A stretch of 64,000 bases of DNA from JAOSJT01 sp035362335 (GTDB taxonomy: Bacteria; Bacteroidota; Ignavibacteria; SZUA-365). The notes under the pieces were generated by a model. It saw only the letters and a list, made by a program, of their open reading frames with translations, did no database searches and was not told the origin of the DNA. Position numbers and translations under genes: made by a program. Location: NCBI GenBank assembly GCA_035362335.1, contig DAOSDL010000005.1, positions 62,001-126,000 of the forward strand, read 5' to 3'. Below are positions 1 through 8,565 of this stretch, one piece after another (position 1 is the first letter of the stretch; each line of letters starts with the position of its first letter).

Positions 1-1488
1 AATCGCGTGCAATGGGCCATCGCCTATCTCGCTATCACCAGCTTCAACTTCGTTGTGGTGCCGATCGACCGCAATCTCAAGGAGAACGAGATTCTCACGA
101 TTCTCCATGCATCCGATGCGCGCGCCGCCGTGTTTTCGGAGAGTTTCCGCGAAATGTTCGACGAATTCTCCCGCTCGGTGCGGCAACTCGAATTTCTGGT
201 GGACATGGATTTACCCGCGCGACGCGACAATATGCATGCGATGCGCGAAGTGATCGAAGCGCAGCCGTTGCCCGCCGCCGGAGATCCTTTTCCAGTGCTT
301 ACACCCGAGGACATGGCCGTGATCGTCTTCACCTCCGGATCCATGGGACATGCGAAAGGGGTGATGCTGTCGCAGAAAAACATCTGCGCCAATCTTCGCG
401 CCATGCTGCAGATGGTGGAGATCGTGGCGGAGGACCGCTTCCTCTCGGTGCTGCCTATGCATCACACCTACGAATGCACCTGCGGCTTTCTCTGTCCGCT
501 GGTCACCGGCGCTTCCACGCATTTCGCGCGCTCGCTGAAAACCGTGGCCGAAGACATGCTCTCGGTTCGGCCCACGGTGCTGCTGGGCGTACCGCTGTTG
601 TTCGAGAAAATGTACCGCCGCATCAGCAAGGCCATCGAGGAAAAGAAAATCGCCTCGGCCATCATGAAGCCGCTGCAGGCCATGATCACCGTGCTCGAAG
701 TGGCAGGCGTGAAGGGCGCGCGGAAGAAGGTGTTCCACGAAGTGCACGATCGCTTCGGCGGAGCCATTCGTCTGCTCATCGTCGGTGGAGCCGCGCCCGA
801 ACCCTCGGTGGCCGCCGGTTTCCAGGCTTTGGGTTTCGCCTTTCTCCAGGGCTATGGCCTCACCGAATGTTCGCCCATTCTCGCGCTCAATCGCGAGCGC
901 AAATTCAAGAACGAAGCCGCCGGCCTCCCACTGCCGGGTGTGGCGATACGCATCGAGGATCCGGACGAGGAGGGGCGCGGCGAGATCGTTGCCAAAGGCG
1001 ACAGCATCATGCTCGGCTATTACCGCAACGAGCAGGCCACCAAGGCCGTGCTCGCCGACGGCTGGTTCAACACAGGCGACTACGGCTTCATCGATGCGGA
1101 TGGTTTTCTCCACATCAATGGACGCAAGAAAAATGTGATCATCGCGCGCAACGGCAAGAATGTGTTTCCCGAGGAACTCGAAGAGCAAATCACACGCTTG
1201 CCCTTCGTGCTCGAATGCGTGGTGCACGGCGTGAAGTCCGCAAACGGCGACGAGTACATCGCAGCGATGATCGTGCCCGATGCGAACGCAGTGTACGAAC
1301 ACGCCAACGCGCAGGGCAAGGAGGTCACCTCCGATTTCGTGCAGGCGCTGCTCGACGAGGAAATACGCAAGCTCAACCGCAAGCTGCCCGTGTACAAGCA
1401 GATCCGCCATGTGGCGCTGCGCGACAGCGAATTTGAAAAAACCACCACGCAGAAAATCAAACGCTACCTGGTGGAAGGCCACGCGTAG
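1..1488 (+). CDS. Long-chain acyl-CoA ligase (AMP-forming), 5' truncated
   Basis: Activates a fatty or other carboxylic acid with ATP to an acyl-adenylate and then an acyl-CoA. The reading frame is already open at base 1 (Asn-Arg-Val-Gln...), so the true start lies upstream and the GTG at 7 is only the first internal start-like codon. Visible ANL-superfamily motifs in order: the P-loop TSGSMGHAKGV near visible residue 110, YGLTECSP near 285, the hinge/ATP motif GWFNTGDYGFID near 354, and GRKKNVIIARNGKNVFPEELE-like C-terminal lobe sequence near 374 with the catalytic-lysine region KTTTQKIKRY at the end. About 495 residues are visible against 550-650 for FadD-like enzymes, so only the N-terminus is missing. 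Chain-length preference cannot be read from sequence. A strong hairpin terminator follows at 1517-1547. Confidence 0.9.
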   Translation, partial: NRVQWAIAYLAITSFNFVVVPIDRNLKENEILTILHASDARAAVFSESFREMFDEFSRSVRQLEFLVDMDLPARRDNMHAMREVIEAQPLPAAGDPFPVLTPEDMAVIVFTSGSMGHAKGVMLSQKNICANLRAMLQMVEIVAEDRFLSVLPMHHTYECTCGFLCPLVTGASTHFARSLKTVAEDMLSVRPTVLLGVPLLFEKMYRRISKAIEEKKIASAIMKPLQAMITVLEVAGVKGARKKVFHEVHDRFGGAIRLLIVGGAAPEPSVAAGFQALGFAFLQGYGLTECSPILALNRERKFKNEAAGLPLPGVAIRIEDPDEEGRGEIVAKGDSIMLGYYRNEQATKAVLADGWFNTGDYGFIDADGFLHINGRKKNVIIARNGKNVFPEELEEQITRLPFVLECVVHGVKSANGDEYIAAMIVPDANAVYEHANAQGKEVTSDFVQALLDEEIRKLNRKLPVYKQIRHVALRDSEFEKTTTQKIKRYLVEGHA

Positions 1489-1516
1489 TCCTTCACATTC
1501 TTTGTGATGAGAAAGG

Positions 1517-1547
1517 AAACGCCGTGCGCAGATCGTGCACGGCGTTT
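1517..1547 (+). terminator. Rho-independent-type terminator after the acyl-CoA ligase
   Basis: An 11-bp perfect stem (1517-1527 pairing with 1537-1547, AAACGCCGTGC / GCACGGCGTTT) with a 9-nt loop is followed by TTCACAACTTTTCC. It lies 30 bases past the ligase stop and before the convergent gene ending at 1595, so it may serve both directions. Confidence 0.65.
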
Positions 1548-1594
1548 TCACAACTTTTCCCCGTTCACTCCTTCACTTTTACCCCGGATTGCTC

Positions 1595-2575
1595 TTACTG
1601 CTTTCGCAGCATGACGAGCGGTATTGTTCGCATGCTGCGCTCTGTCAGAGCGGTGCAATAATATTGGCCGTTCGCAAGGCCGCGAGTGTCGAAGCGGATA
1701 TCGTGCACGCCGGTGCCGAGGCGTCCATTGTGAAGAATTCGCAGCACCCGACCCTGCACGTCGTGGACGAACAGTCGCAATGATGCTCTTTCCACAGCAT
1801 CGACATGTATCACTGCATCCGCGCTCGATGGATTTGGATAGCATGACAGATGGACGCCGTACGGCGGAGCTTCGGGCTTGTCAACCGCAGGCGTAGCGGT
1901 AAGAATGTAGCGCTCATCCGAACTCCAGTCGAAGAAATTGAAGGTGTACAAGCGGATTTCGTGCAGTCCCCCGTGTCGAGAGACAAGCAATTCCCTGCTT
2001 ACAGCGTTGTCCAGGCAATCCGTCCACAGCGTACGCAGATGCAGGTACCCGTCGCGCTCATCCATCGAATCCGCCGGGGTGGGTGAGTAGTAGCGATACA
2101 TGCGGGCGTAAGGATAGAGGAGAGCGGTATCCGGTATGTCCGGACAGGGCGGCGAGTTCCACACCGTATCCGGAAACATCCAACCGCGCAACGAATTCGT
2201 TCCCGCACCCTCGCCGTCGCCCACGGTCTCGATGATGGTGTCCCGCGTCACGACGTCCACCATTTGTTGAGAAACAATGCGCCGCGAGGTCCTGATGGTT
2301 TCCACACCGCGCTTCCTGAGTTCCAGACCGTGGATAATCGCCGATCCGTCCGGTGTGGCATGTTCTTCGCTTCGAATCAGGACTGTCCCGTCAAACTCTG
2401 TAAACTGCGACACTGTATCACCTCCCATGAATGTCGAAGGGATGCCAGCACGAGTCAGACGAAAGGTGCGTTCATCTCCCCAACCAGGTCCCAGCAGATC
2501 ATAGCTCTGTGCCGCGCCGGGCCTCGGCAGCAGGAGAAACGCAAGTAGCGCGGGAAGAAGGGGCATCTTCTTCAT
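1595..2575 (-). CDS. Secreted protein with T9SS type A C-terminal sorting domain, function unknown
   Basis: A 326-residue exported protein. Residues 1-22 form a Sec signal peptide (MKKMP, hydrophobic Leu-rich stretch, GAAQ cleavage). The last 75 or so residues carry the T9SS type A sorting pattern: YPNPSS at the domain start, a middle LFVHDVQGRVLR-type strand, and a terminal GLANGQYYCTAL strand ending in KQ. The central 200 residues match no family I recognise. They contain several Cys and Asp and two short stretches around FNFFDWSSDERYI. The domain implies export through the inner membrane by Sec and then across the outer membrane by T9SS, with attachment or release at the surface. The gene stands alone, with a Bacteroidota-type -7 box about 30 bases upstream. 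Confidence 0.8.
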   Translation of the reverse strand: MKKMPLLPALLAFLLLPRPGAAQSYDLLGPGWGDERTFRLTRAGIPSTFMGGDTVSQFTEFDGTVLIRSEEHATPDGSAIIHGLELRKRGVETIRTSRRIVSQQMVDVVTRDTIIETVGDGEGAGTNSLRGWMFPDTVWNSPPCPDIPDTALLYPYARMYRYYSPTPADSMDERDGYLHLRTLWTDCLDNAVSRELLVSRHGGLHEIRLYTFNFFDWSSDERYILTATPAVDKPEAPPYGVHLSCYPNPSSADAVIHVDAVERASLRLFVHDVQGRVLRILHNGRLGTGVHDIRFDTRGLANGQYYCTALTERSMRTIPLVMLRKQ

Positions 2576-2606
2576 TTCAGCTCCTGGGATGTGTCATCAG
2601 CTTGCA

Positions 2607-2614
2607 CAAATATA
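2607..2614 (-). promoter_or_regulatory. Candidate -7 box (TATATTTG) of the T9SS gene
   Basis: Read on the minus strand, TATATTTG is a perfect match to the Bacteroidota -7 consensus TAnnTTTG and lies 31 bases before the start codon at 2575. No clear TTG is present 20 bases further up (ATG is there instead), so only half of the promoter is convincing. Confidence 0.35.
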
Positions 2615-2813
2615 GGGACGCCATGGTCCGCTTGCATCAGCATCGAACGATGCGGCGTTCCGGGCGATCCGCGCAGGAATGACACTTCAGCATGCCCATG
2701 CATTCCTTCGTCCGATAACAATGTTGCTTCGGGACTCGATGCTGTCTGCTCGGCAACGTCCTCGGTGATACAGGGAGATCGGCACTGCTAAGTCCATCGG
2801 CATCCCGGAAAAA

Positions 2814-2843
2814 CAAAGCGCGGACGAAATCGCCCGCGCTTTG
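2814..2843 (-). terminator. Rho-independent terminator of the DUF1800-DUF1501 operon
   Basis: A 10-bp perfect stem (CAAAGCGCGG at 2814-2823 with CCGCGCTTTG at 2834-2843). In the minus-strand transcript it is followed by GTTTTTCC. It lies 50 bases after the stop codon at 2893, the expected place for a terminator of that operon. Confidence 0.7.
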
Positions 2844-2892
2844 TGAAAAATCCGCATTTCGCTATCCGCGAAATGAGATCCGGAATCCGCAA

Positions 2893-4485
2893 TTACCGCA
2901 CGACCATCATGCTGCGCGTTTCCACGGCGCTCGAAGTTTCGAGGCGGTACAGATACGTGCCCGCCGCGAGTTGCGTGGGGGAGAAACGCACCTGATGCGC
3001 ACCCGGCGGCAGCACTCCGTCCACCAGCGTTTTCACCAGCTTGCCCTGTATGTTGTACACGGCGAGACGCGTCTGTCCGCCCGTCACCTGGAAGCCGATG
3101 GTCGTCCCGCCGTCGCGCGATGCTGCGAACGGATTCGGATAATTCTGCTCCAGAGCGAAGCCCGCCGGCAAGCCGCGGCCGCTCACGCCCACCGGCGCCT
3201 GTACGAACAGCGGCAGGGGATCCCACTCGCCTTTGAGAATCAGCGCCGCGTCGCTCTGCTTCACGCCGAACCATTGCCGCAGCACGCTGGCGTAGGTCTG
3301 CTTGAAATCGTATTGCTGCTTGATATCGCCGTTGCGATCCAGATCCGCGAGATCCGGATTGTGCCCGTACACACCGCCGTGTACTTCGGGACCCACGAAG
3401 AGCATAGGCGCGGCAGTGCCGTGATCGGTGCCCGCGGTGCCGTTGGCCTCCACACGTCGACCGAATTCGGATATCGTCATCAGCGCCACGCGTTGATCGA
3501 GGCCGAAGCGCTTGAGGTCCTCGAAAAACGCGCCGATGGCCGAGGACAAGGCGCCGAGCAATTGCGTGTGCCGCGGCGTCGCCCCGTTGTCCTGCTGCGC
3601 ATGCGTATCGTAGCCCTTTTGCGACACCACGTAAATGGGTGTGTCCAGGCCGCCCGCGATCAGTCGCGCCACGATTTTCAAACGCTCGGCCACATCATTG
3701 CCCGTCGGATACACATCGTTGTTCTGCACTGTGTTTGCCGCGTCGCGCACCGGCTTGGCGTAGTGATTGGCCTCCAGAGCGATGTTGCGAATGTACTCCA
3801 GCTCGAGCCCGGCCGGGGTGCTGGTGTCGGGCGGGTCGCCACCGCTGATGTCCGTGCCGGAGATGATGCGGTAAAATGTTTCGGGATCGTAAATCGCCAT
3901 GCTCATGCCCACCTCCGGACCCTGCATCATCAGCGAGGTGGTGGTGCCGATCTCGATGGCCAGAGGATGCGCCGGCGTGGCCGAGGGATCGGGGTAACCG
4001 GGGAAGCGGTGGTCGAGATAGCGGCCGAGCCAGCCGTCCTCGAGAAAGGTGTACTGGTCGGACGGCGACTTGTTGTTGCTCCCCGTGAACCAGATGTCGG
4101 TCGAACGGAAGTGGCTGCGATTCGGATTCTCGTATCCCACATTCTGCACCACCGCTAATTTGCCTTCGCCGTGCAGCGCGTGCAGATGGCTGAGCGCGGG
4201 ATGCAAACCCAAGGTATCATTGAGCTTCAGCGGATTGGCGATGGCCAGGCTTCCGCGCGCGTTCTGATACAGACTGTCTTCGAAGGGCACGACGGTGTTG
4301 AGGCCGTCGTTGCCGCCGTCGAGTTGAATCACCACCAACACACGCCCCGTGCCCGCGCTCATGGCGGCGCGCGCCAGCGAAGGAGCGTTCGCGTACGCCT
4401 TGGCCGCGAAGGGACGGGAGAGGCCGATGGTGCTCGTCACGATACCGGCGGTGACGCCGGACTTTACGAAATCTCTGCGTTTCAT
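2893..4485 (-). CDS. DUF1501 family protein with Tat-like signal and T9SS sorting domain
   Basis: A 530-residue protein of the DUF1501 (sulfatase-like fold) family. It starts MKRRDFVKSG, a twin-arginine motif (Arg3-Arg4) with a weakly hydrophobic stretch ending near AKAYA, which suggests Tat export after cytoplasmic folding. The body shows family features: QLDGGNDGLNTVVPFED near residue 54, ALHPALSHLHALHGEGKL, and SEFGRRVEANGTAGTDHG near 340, where the DHG residues are typical. The last 85 residues form a T9SS type A domain with the NYPNPF motif followed by TIGFQ, an LAVYNIQGKLVKTL strand and a final AAGTYLYRLE. The gene follows DUF1800 by 28 bases on the same strand, and such pairs are widespread. 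The substrate is unknown. A Tat signal plus a T9SS domain is the odd feature. Confidence 0.88.
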   Translation of the reverse strand: MKRRDFVKSGVTAGIVTSTIGLSRPFAAKAYANAPSLARAAMSAGTGRVLVVIQLDGGNDGLNTVVPFEDSLYQNARGSLAIANPLKLNDTLGLHPALSHLHALHGEGKLAVVQNVGYENPNRSHFRSTDIWFTGSNNKSPSDQYTFLEDGWLGRYLDHRFPGYPDPSATPAHPLAIEIGTTTSLMMQGPEVGMSMAIYDPETFYRIISGTDISGGDPPDTSTPAGLELEYIRNIALEANHYAKPVRDAANTVQNNDVYPTGNDVAERLKIVARLIAGGLDTPIYVVSQKGYDTHAQQDNGATPRHTQLLGALSSAIGAFFEDLKRFGLDQRVALMTISEFGRRVEANGTAGTDHGTAAPMLFVGPEVHGGVYGHNPDLADLDRNGDIKQQYDFKQTYASVLRQWFGVKQSDAALILKGEWDPLPLFVQAPVGVSGRGLPAGFALEQNYPNPFAASRDGGTTIGFQVTGGQTRLAVYNIQGKLVKTLVDGVLPPGAHQVRFSPTQLAAGTYLYRLETSSAVETRSMMVVR

Positions 4486-4513
4486 GGCTGTGTCCTCATT
4501 CCTTGTGCGTGGA

Positions 4514-6109
4514 TCAACAGAGCTGCGATTCGCTCAACCGCAACACGGCCTTGAGCAAATCCTTGATGCGGCCATCGGCGCCGGGGAGGTTGACATTCCA
4601 CTCGTACTCCGGTGCGCCCGCGAGGAGCTTGTCGAGCAGAATCTCGAATTGATTTGTGCTGAGCTTCAGCGGCACAAGGTAGGCGATGAGGTCCGCGATC
4701 ATCTGCCGCGCATTGTTCGGATCGGGGAGCGAAGACACGAAGGGGATGGGATCCACGCTGAACTTGGGTGTGGTGCGCATAGTGCCCAGCACCAGTTCGT
4801 CGGACACCGACCAGCGATTGGCCAGGCGACTCGCGCTGATCCAGTTGCGATACCCCGGCCAGCCTTTCACATTGGGCGCTTCCAGCAACTGGCAGCCCAG
4901 CGCCGAGCACACCTGATAGAGGTAGCGCACGTTGGTGGTGCTGATGTTGAGCTGGCGAATGCTTCCGATGTAAAATTCCAGCGGCGAGGTGATGTGCGCG
5001 CCGATGTTGGCACTCTCGAAGAAATGCTCGCTCTTGAGCAGCGTATCCATCACTGGCCGTATCGACCAATTGTTGGCAATGAGTATGCCGGCGAGTTCAT
5101 CGATGATGGTTTCGTCGGCGATTTCATACACGAATTCGCGATAGAGTTTGCGGCAAATGAAACGCGCCACTTCGCGCTCATGCACTTCGAAAATGATGTT
5201 GAGAATGTCCTCGTAACCGAAGGTCCCCGTGCGGCCCATGAAGGTTTTGCTCGTGGCATCGTGTCTGTTGGCAATGAACACGGCCTCGCGGGGATGATAC
5301 ATCTTCGTGCCGGCGGGACTGGTGCCGGTTTCCTTGATAGTCCAACCGGACAGTGCCCGGGCGGCCTCCTTGATGTCCTGCTCGGTGTAGCCGTTTCCCT
5401 CGCCCAGCGTGTGCAGTTCCATCAACTCGCGTGCGTAGTTCTCGTTGGGACGCTGCCGCGTGTTATACCAGCCATCGAGGTAAATCAACATCGCCGGTGC
5501 GATGGTGACGTCCTTGACCATCTGCTTGAAATTGCCGAGGAAATTCCGACGGAAAAGATCCACGAACCAGTAGTTGAAATGCGGCTGCCGTACCGTGGTG
5601 GATTCGGTGGCCCAGTGGTCGGACCAGAAAAACGTCATCTTCTCGCGAATCGACCTGTCCTGGTTGAGCATCAATCCCGTCCACCAATCGCGCAAGGCGG
5701 CGAGGCGCTCGACATTCGTGCGATCATTGTTCGAGTTGTCGTACCAGTAATCTTCGTCCACCCATGGCCCGGGAGCCGAGGGGAGGGACGAGTCCGCGAG
5801 GAGAATGTCCACCATCTCGGAAGGTGTTTTGCTCAGCGCGAAATCGATGTCCGCGCGCGTTGCGCCGAACATGCAGCGCCGTAACAGATACCCCGCGCGC
5901 TGCCGGTCCCAGGGTTTCTGCGCCGAAGGGATGTAGGGTGTCAATCCCGCCAGAATCAAACGGGGCAGGGGCACGGGTTCGGGCAGTCCCTTCAGACTTG
6001 CCTCGCGCTCGGCCAGCGCGCTTTTGTGCAGACGCGCCGCGGCCGCCCTTGCGGCGCCGGGACTGTCATGTCGAGACCGCATGGCATCGTTGGTAACGGA
6101 ACGTTCCAT
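4514..6109 (-). CDS. DUF1800 domain-containing protein
   Basis: A 531-residue DUF1800 protein, the usual partner of DUF1501. I chose ATG 6109 (MERSVTND) because AAGGA lies 8 bases upstream; an open frame extends to 6307 but has no convincing ribosome site. Family signatures are RQRAGYLLRRCMFGAT near residue 77, MTFFWSDHWATES near 160, ENYARELMELHTLGEGNGYTEQDI near 235, and KGWPGYRNWI near 420. No T9SS domain and no clear signal peptide are visible, so export may depend on the DUF1501 partner or on an unusual N-terminus. A strong promoter with a palindrome over its -10 box lies at 6151-6183. Biochemical function is not known for the family. Confidence 0.88.
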   Translation of the reverse strand: MERSVTNDAMRSRHDSPGAARAAAARLHKSALAEREASLKGLPEPVPLPRLILAGLTPYIPSAQKPWDRQRAGYLLRRCMFGATRADIDFALSKTPSEMVDILLADSSLPSAPGPWVDEDYWYDNSNNDRTNVERLAALRDWWTGLMLNQDRSIREKMTFFWSDHWATESTTVRQPHFNYWFVDLFRRNFLGNFKQMVKDVTIAPAMLIYLDGWYNTRQRPNENYARELMELHTLGEGNGYTEQDIKEAARALSGWTIKETGTSPAGTKMYHPREAVFIANRHDATSKTFMGRTGTFGYEDILNIIFEVHEREVARFICRKLYREFVYEIADETIIDELAGILIANNWSIRPVMDTLLKSEHFFESANIGAHITSPLEFYIGSIRQLNISTTNVRYLYQVCSALGCQLLEAPNVKGWPGYRNWISASRLANRWSVSDELVLGTMRTTPKFSVDPIPFVSSLPDPNNARQMIADLIAYLVPLKLSTNQFEILLDKLLAGAPEYEWNVNLPGADGRIKDLLKAVLRLSESQLC

Positions 6110-6150
6110 CGCAATCGTCCTTGTTGTGAATGCCGGGAAGATTTCAGATA

Positions 6151-6165
6151 GGACATGATATGTCC
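6151..6165. promoter_or_regulatory. Palindrome GGACAT-GAT-ATGTCC overlapping the -10 box (candidate operator)
   Basis: A perfect 6-bp inverted repeat with a 3-base centre covers the -10 hexamer of the DUF1800 promoter. This is the position expected for a repressor site. No regulator gene is adjacent, so the binder is unknown. Confidence 0.4.
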
Positions 6166-6183
6166 GAAAAGGTTGAATGTCAA
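6155..6183 (-). promoter_or_regulatory. Strong promoter of the DUF1800-DUF1501 operon
   Basis: On the minus strand TTGACA (6183-6178) and TATCAT (6160-6155) are separated by exactly 17 bases, a near-perfect sigma-70-type promoter. It places the transcript start about 40 bases before the ATG at 6109. It also fits the TTG-N20-TA geometry of other promoters in this window. Confidence 0.65.
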
Positions 6184-6373
6184 GATGCACCCGGGAGATC
6201 GCAGTGGGCACAGAGGCGGGCAACTCCCGGGGCGAGAGGTATGCACCGTACGCACGCGCGCACAACGCCGCCACTGCCGCGATGTGCGGAAAAAGCGTAG
6301 ATTTCACTCATGAGCACCGTTCGCATTGTTCCACAATAGCGGCACGCAGCACACCCGCAACACCGTCACACTC

Positions 6374-7540
6374 ATGATCATCGCCGCCGACAGCAACATT
6401 CCCTTCATCACCTACGCCTGCGCGGAACTCGGTACCGTGCTTCGTTTCGACGCGCGCGACGCCAGCGGCGTGCGCGATGCCGTTGCCCAGGCCGACGTAG
6501 TACTCTGCCGCTCCACTCTGCGCGTGGATGACGCGCTACTCGCGGGCAGTGCCGTTCGCTTTGTCGCCACCGCCACCTCCGGCACCGAGCATATCGACAT
6601 CGCGGCGCTGGAGGCGCGCGGCGTCGCGGTGGCTTCGGCCGCGGGCAGCAATGCGCGCTCCGTGGCCGAGTGGGTGATGACGGCGCTCTTTCACCTCGCC
6701 CTGCAACAGCGGCGATCGCCGCACGATCTGCGACTGGGAATCGTTGGCGTGGGGCACGTGGGCACGGCGGTGCTGCATCTCTCGCGTGCGGTCGGGATGT
6801 CGGCGCTCCTGAACGATCCCCCGCGATCCGAGCGCGGCGACGCGCCACCGCCGGGCGCCGCCGGAGGCTGGCAGCCGCTCGAACAACTGCTTGCCGCGAG
6901 CGATGCGATCACCGTGCATACTCCGCTTCAGAGCGAAGGGCCACATCGCAGCGCCGGGCTGCTGAACAGCGGAAATCTCTCGCGGCTGGCCCGAACCCCG
7001 ATGCTGCTCAACGCCGCGCGCGGCGAGGTGGTGGATATGGATGCCGTACGCGCATTTCGCGGCTCGCTGTCCGCTGTCGCCCTCGATGTGTTCCCGGGCG
7101 AGCCGGAAGTGGATCCCGACCTGCTCGCCTTGGCCGACGTGGTCACGCCGCATGTGGCCGGTCATTCACTCGATGGAAAGCTTCTGGGAACGCAGATGGT
7201 TTACGACGCGCTGTGTGCCTTCTTGGGTGTGCCGCCGCAGTGGCGTCACGAACAGCATTTGCCGGAGGATGCGCTCATCGAGATGCAGGCCGGCGAGCTG
7301 CGTGCTGCGACGCCCGAGGAACAGGTCGCGGAGGTGCTGCTGCGGGCCTGCCCCCTCCTGCGCGATGACGCGGCATTGCGAGCCGTCGGCGCGTTGCCCG
7401 GCGTGGAACGCGCGCGCGCCTTTGGCACATTGCGTGCGGAGTATCCGGTTCGGAGGGAATTCCATCGCACACGCGTGTACGCGTCGGGATTCGACGAACA
7501 GGCGCTGGCGATGTTGGGAGCGCTGGGATTTCTCCTTTGA
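6374..7540 (+). CDS. pdxB: 4-phosphoerythronate dehydrogenase PdxB
   Basis: Oxidises 4-phospho-D-erythronate with NAD in the DXP-dependent pyridoxal phosphate pathway. ATG 6374 (MIIAADSNIPF) gives 388 residues, close to the E. coli enzyme (378), and matches the family N-terminus; an open frame extends to 6326 without support. It is a D-2-hydroxyacid dehydrogenase: ATSGTEHID near residue 75, the dinucleotide loop GIVGVGHVGT near 121, NAARGEVVD near 212 (substrate Arg), the acid in GEPEVDPDLL, and PHVAGHSLDGK near 259 with the catalytic His. The C-terminal 110 residues match the PdxB-specific dimerisation domain in length. The next gene starts about 80 bases downstream on the same strand. Confidence 0.85.
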   Translation: MIIAADSNIPFITYACAELGTVLRFDARDASGVRDAVAQADVVLCRSTLRVDDALLAGSAVRFVATATSGTEHIDIAALEARGVAVASAAGSNARSVAEWVMTALFHLALQQRRSPHDLRLGIVGVGHVGTAVLHLSRAVGMSALLNDPPRSERGDAPPPGAAGGWQPLEQLLAASDAITVHTPLQSEGPHRSAGLLNSGNLSRLARTPMLLNAARGEVVDMDAVRAFRGSLSAVALDVFPGEPEVDPDLLALADVVTPHVAGHSLDGKLLGTQMVYDALCAFLGVPPQWRHEQHLPEDALIEMQAGELRAATPEEQVAEVLLRACPLLRDDAALRAVGALPGVERARAFGTLRAEYPVRREFHRTRVYASGFDEQALAMLGALGFLL

Positions 7541-7617
7541 CCCACGCCAGCGCGCCGCGACCTTTTGCCTGCCCGGCGCATCCTACGCGACATGTACCAC
7601 AGTGTTCGACGAAGGAC

Positions 7618-7833
7618 ATGGACATTTCACGCGACAGCATCATCGAGGACCTCGTCAACGACCATCCGAAAGCCGTGGTGTTTCTCATGGAAAAGGGCAT
7701 CCGCTGCCTGCGTTGCGGCGAGCCGATCTGGGGAACACTCGGATCCGCGATGGACGAGAAGAGTATTCCGTCCGACGAACAGCAGCGTCTGGTCGAGCAG
7801 TTGCGCGAGTATCTCGCGGCGCACGCGGTGTGA
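7618..7833 (+). CDS. DUF1858 domain protein (small Cys-Xaa2-Cys protein)
   Basis: A 71-residue cytoplasmic protein matching DUF1858 along its whole length. It begins MDISRDSIIEDLVNDHPKAV, followed by the conserved FLMEKGIRCLRCGEPIWGTL, whose Cys-Leu-Arg-Cys pair could bind metal or be redox active. I chose ATG 7618 because the family starts here. GAAGGA sits almost against it, so the ribosome site is unusually close; a TTG at 7537 would give a 98-residue form overlapping the pdxB stop. DUF1858 proteins often accompany hybrid-cluster or redox proteins, and a thioredoxin-like gene follows 36 bases on. Molecular role unknown. Confidence 0.8.
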   Translation: MDISRDSIIEDLVNDHPKAVVFLMEKGIRCLRCGEPIWGTLGSAMDEKSIPSDEQQRLVEQLREYLAAHAV

Positions 7834-7869
7834 AACACGAATGGAAACGTCACCAGGAAAGGATAACGC

Positions 7870-8469
7870 ATGAAGAAGAACCCAACCACCACCAAGCCCG
7901 GTAACACGGGATTCCGTGTCAGCCCCTTCGCCTGGGTCATCACCGGTTTCGCGGTGATTATTGTGGGCATTCTCATCATCAACCGCATGCACGAGCCCGA
8001 TCCGGTTGCCATCCCCGCGCAGCAGCTAGGCGCGGAAGCCGGTACCACCGGCGGCATGGGCGCGGCGCCGGAGTTTTCGCTCAAGGATATTGCCGGCGAA
8101 AGCAAATCGCTCGACAATTACAAGGGCAAGGTGGTGATGCTGAATTTCTGGGCCACCTGGTGCGGACCCTGCAAGCGCGAGATTCCCGATTTCATCGAGT
8201 TGCAGGAGGAGTATCGGGAAAAGGGTTTCGAGATTGTTGGCATCTCACTCGATGAACCCGGCAAGGAAGAGGAAGTGCGCAGCTTTGTCGACCAGCAGGG
8301 CATCAACTACGATGTGCTCTTCGGCGACAGCGGCGTGGCCACCGCCTATGGAGGTGTGCGCAGCATTCCCACCACGTTCATCATCGACCGCGATGGCAAC
8401 ATCGTCGACACGAAAATGGGTTTGCAGCCCAAGGATGTTTGGCGGCAGGCGATTGAAGCCGTGCTGTAA
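7870..8469 (+). CDS. Membrane-anchored TlpA/ResA-type thiol-disulfide oxidoreductase
   Basis: A 199-residue thioredoxin-fold protein tethered to the outer face of the inner membrane. Residues 17-38 form one transmembrane segment (WVITGFAVIIVGILIINRM). The AhpC/TSA-redoxin fold follows, with the active site WATWCGPCKREIP at about 93-105 and the cis-proline motif SIPTTFIID near 172. It probably reduces disulfides in periplasmic proteins such as apocytochrome c, the role of ResA and TlpA, though no cytochrome genes are near. ATG 7870 is preceded by AGGAAAGGATA, a good ribosome site. Hairpins 100-260 bases downstream may end the transcript. Confidence 0.87.
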   Translation: MKKNPTTTKPGNTGFRVSPFAWVITGFAVIIVGILIINRMHEPDPVAIPAQQLGAEAGTTGGMGAAPEFSLKDIAGESKSLDNYKGKVVMLNFWATWCGPCKREIPDFIELQEEYREKGFEIVGISLDEPGKEEEVRSFVDQQGINYDVLFGDSGVATAYGGVRSIPTTFIIDRDGNIVDTKMGLQPKDVWRQAIEAVL

Positions 8470-8565
8470 GCGAGCGATGTGAGCGCCGCTGCCTGGAACG
8501 CGCCGTGGAGCGCGTGAATCGCAGCGTCAATGGCCGTGCAGAGAAGCGGTAGCTGTGAAGTGGAA

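Larger units (their letters stand above)
2576..2892. other. Intergenic region between two minus-strand T9SS genes
   Basis: A 317-base gene-free stretch. Nearest 2575 it holds the candidate -7 box of the downstream gene. Nearest 2893 it holds two hairpins that probably end the DUF1800-DUF1501 transcript: CATTTCG/CGAAATG around 2854-2873 and the stronger stem at 2814-2843. I see no coding sequence in between. Confidence 0.6.

Noticed and set aside
6110..6307. Longer start for the DUF1800 protein
   Set aside because: The extension would include the promoter at 6155-6183; ATG 6109 has a good ribosome site.
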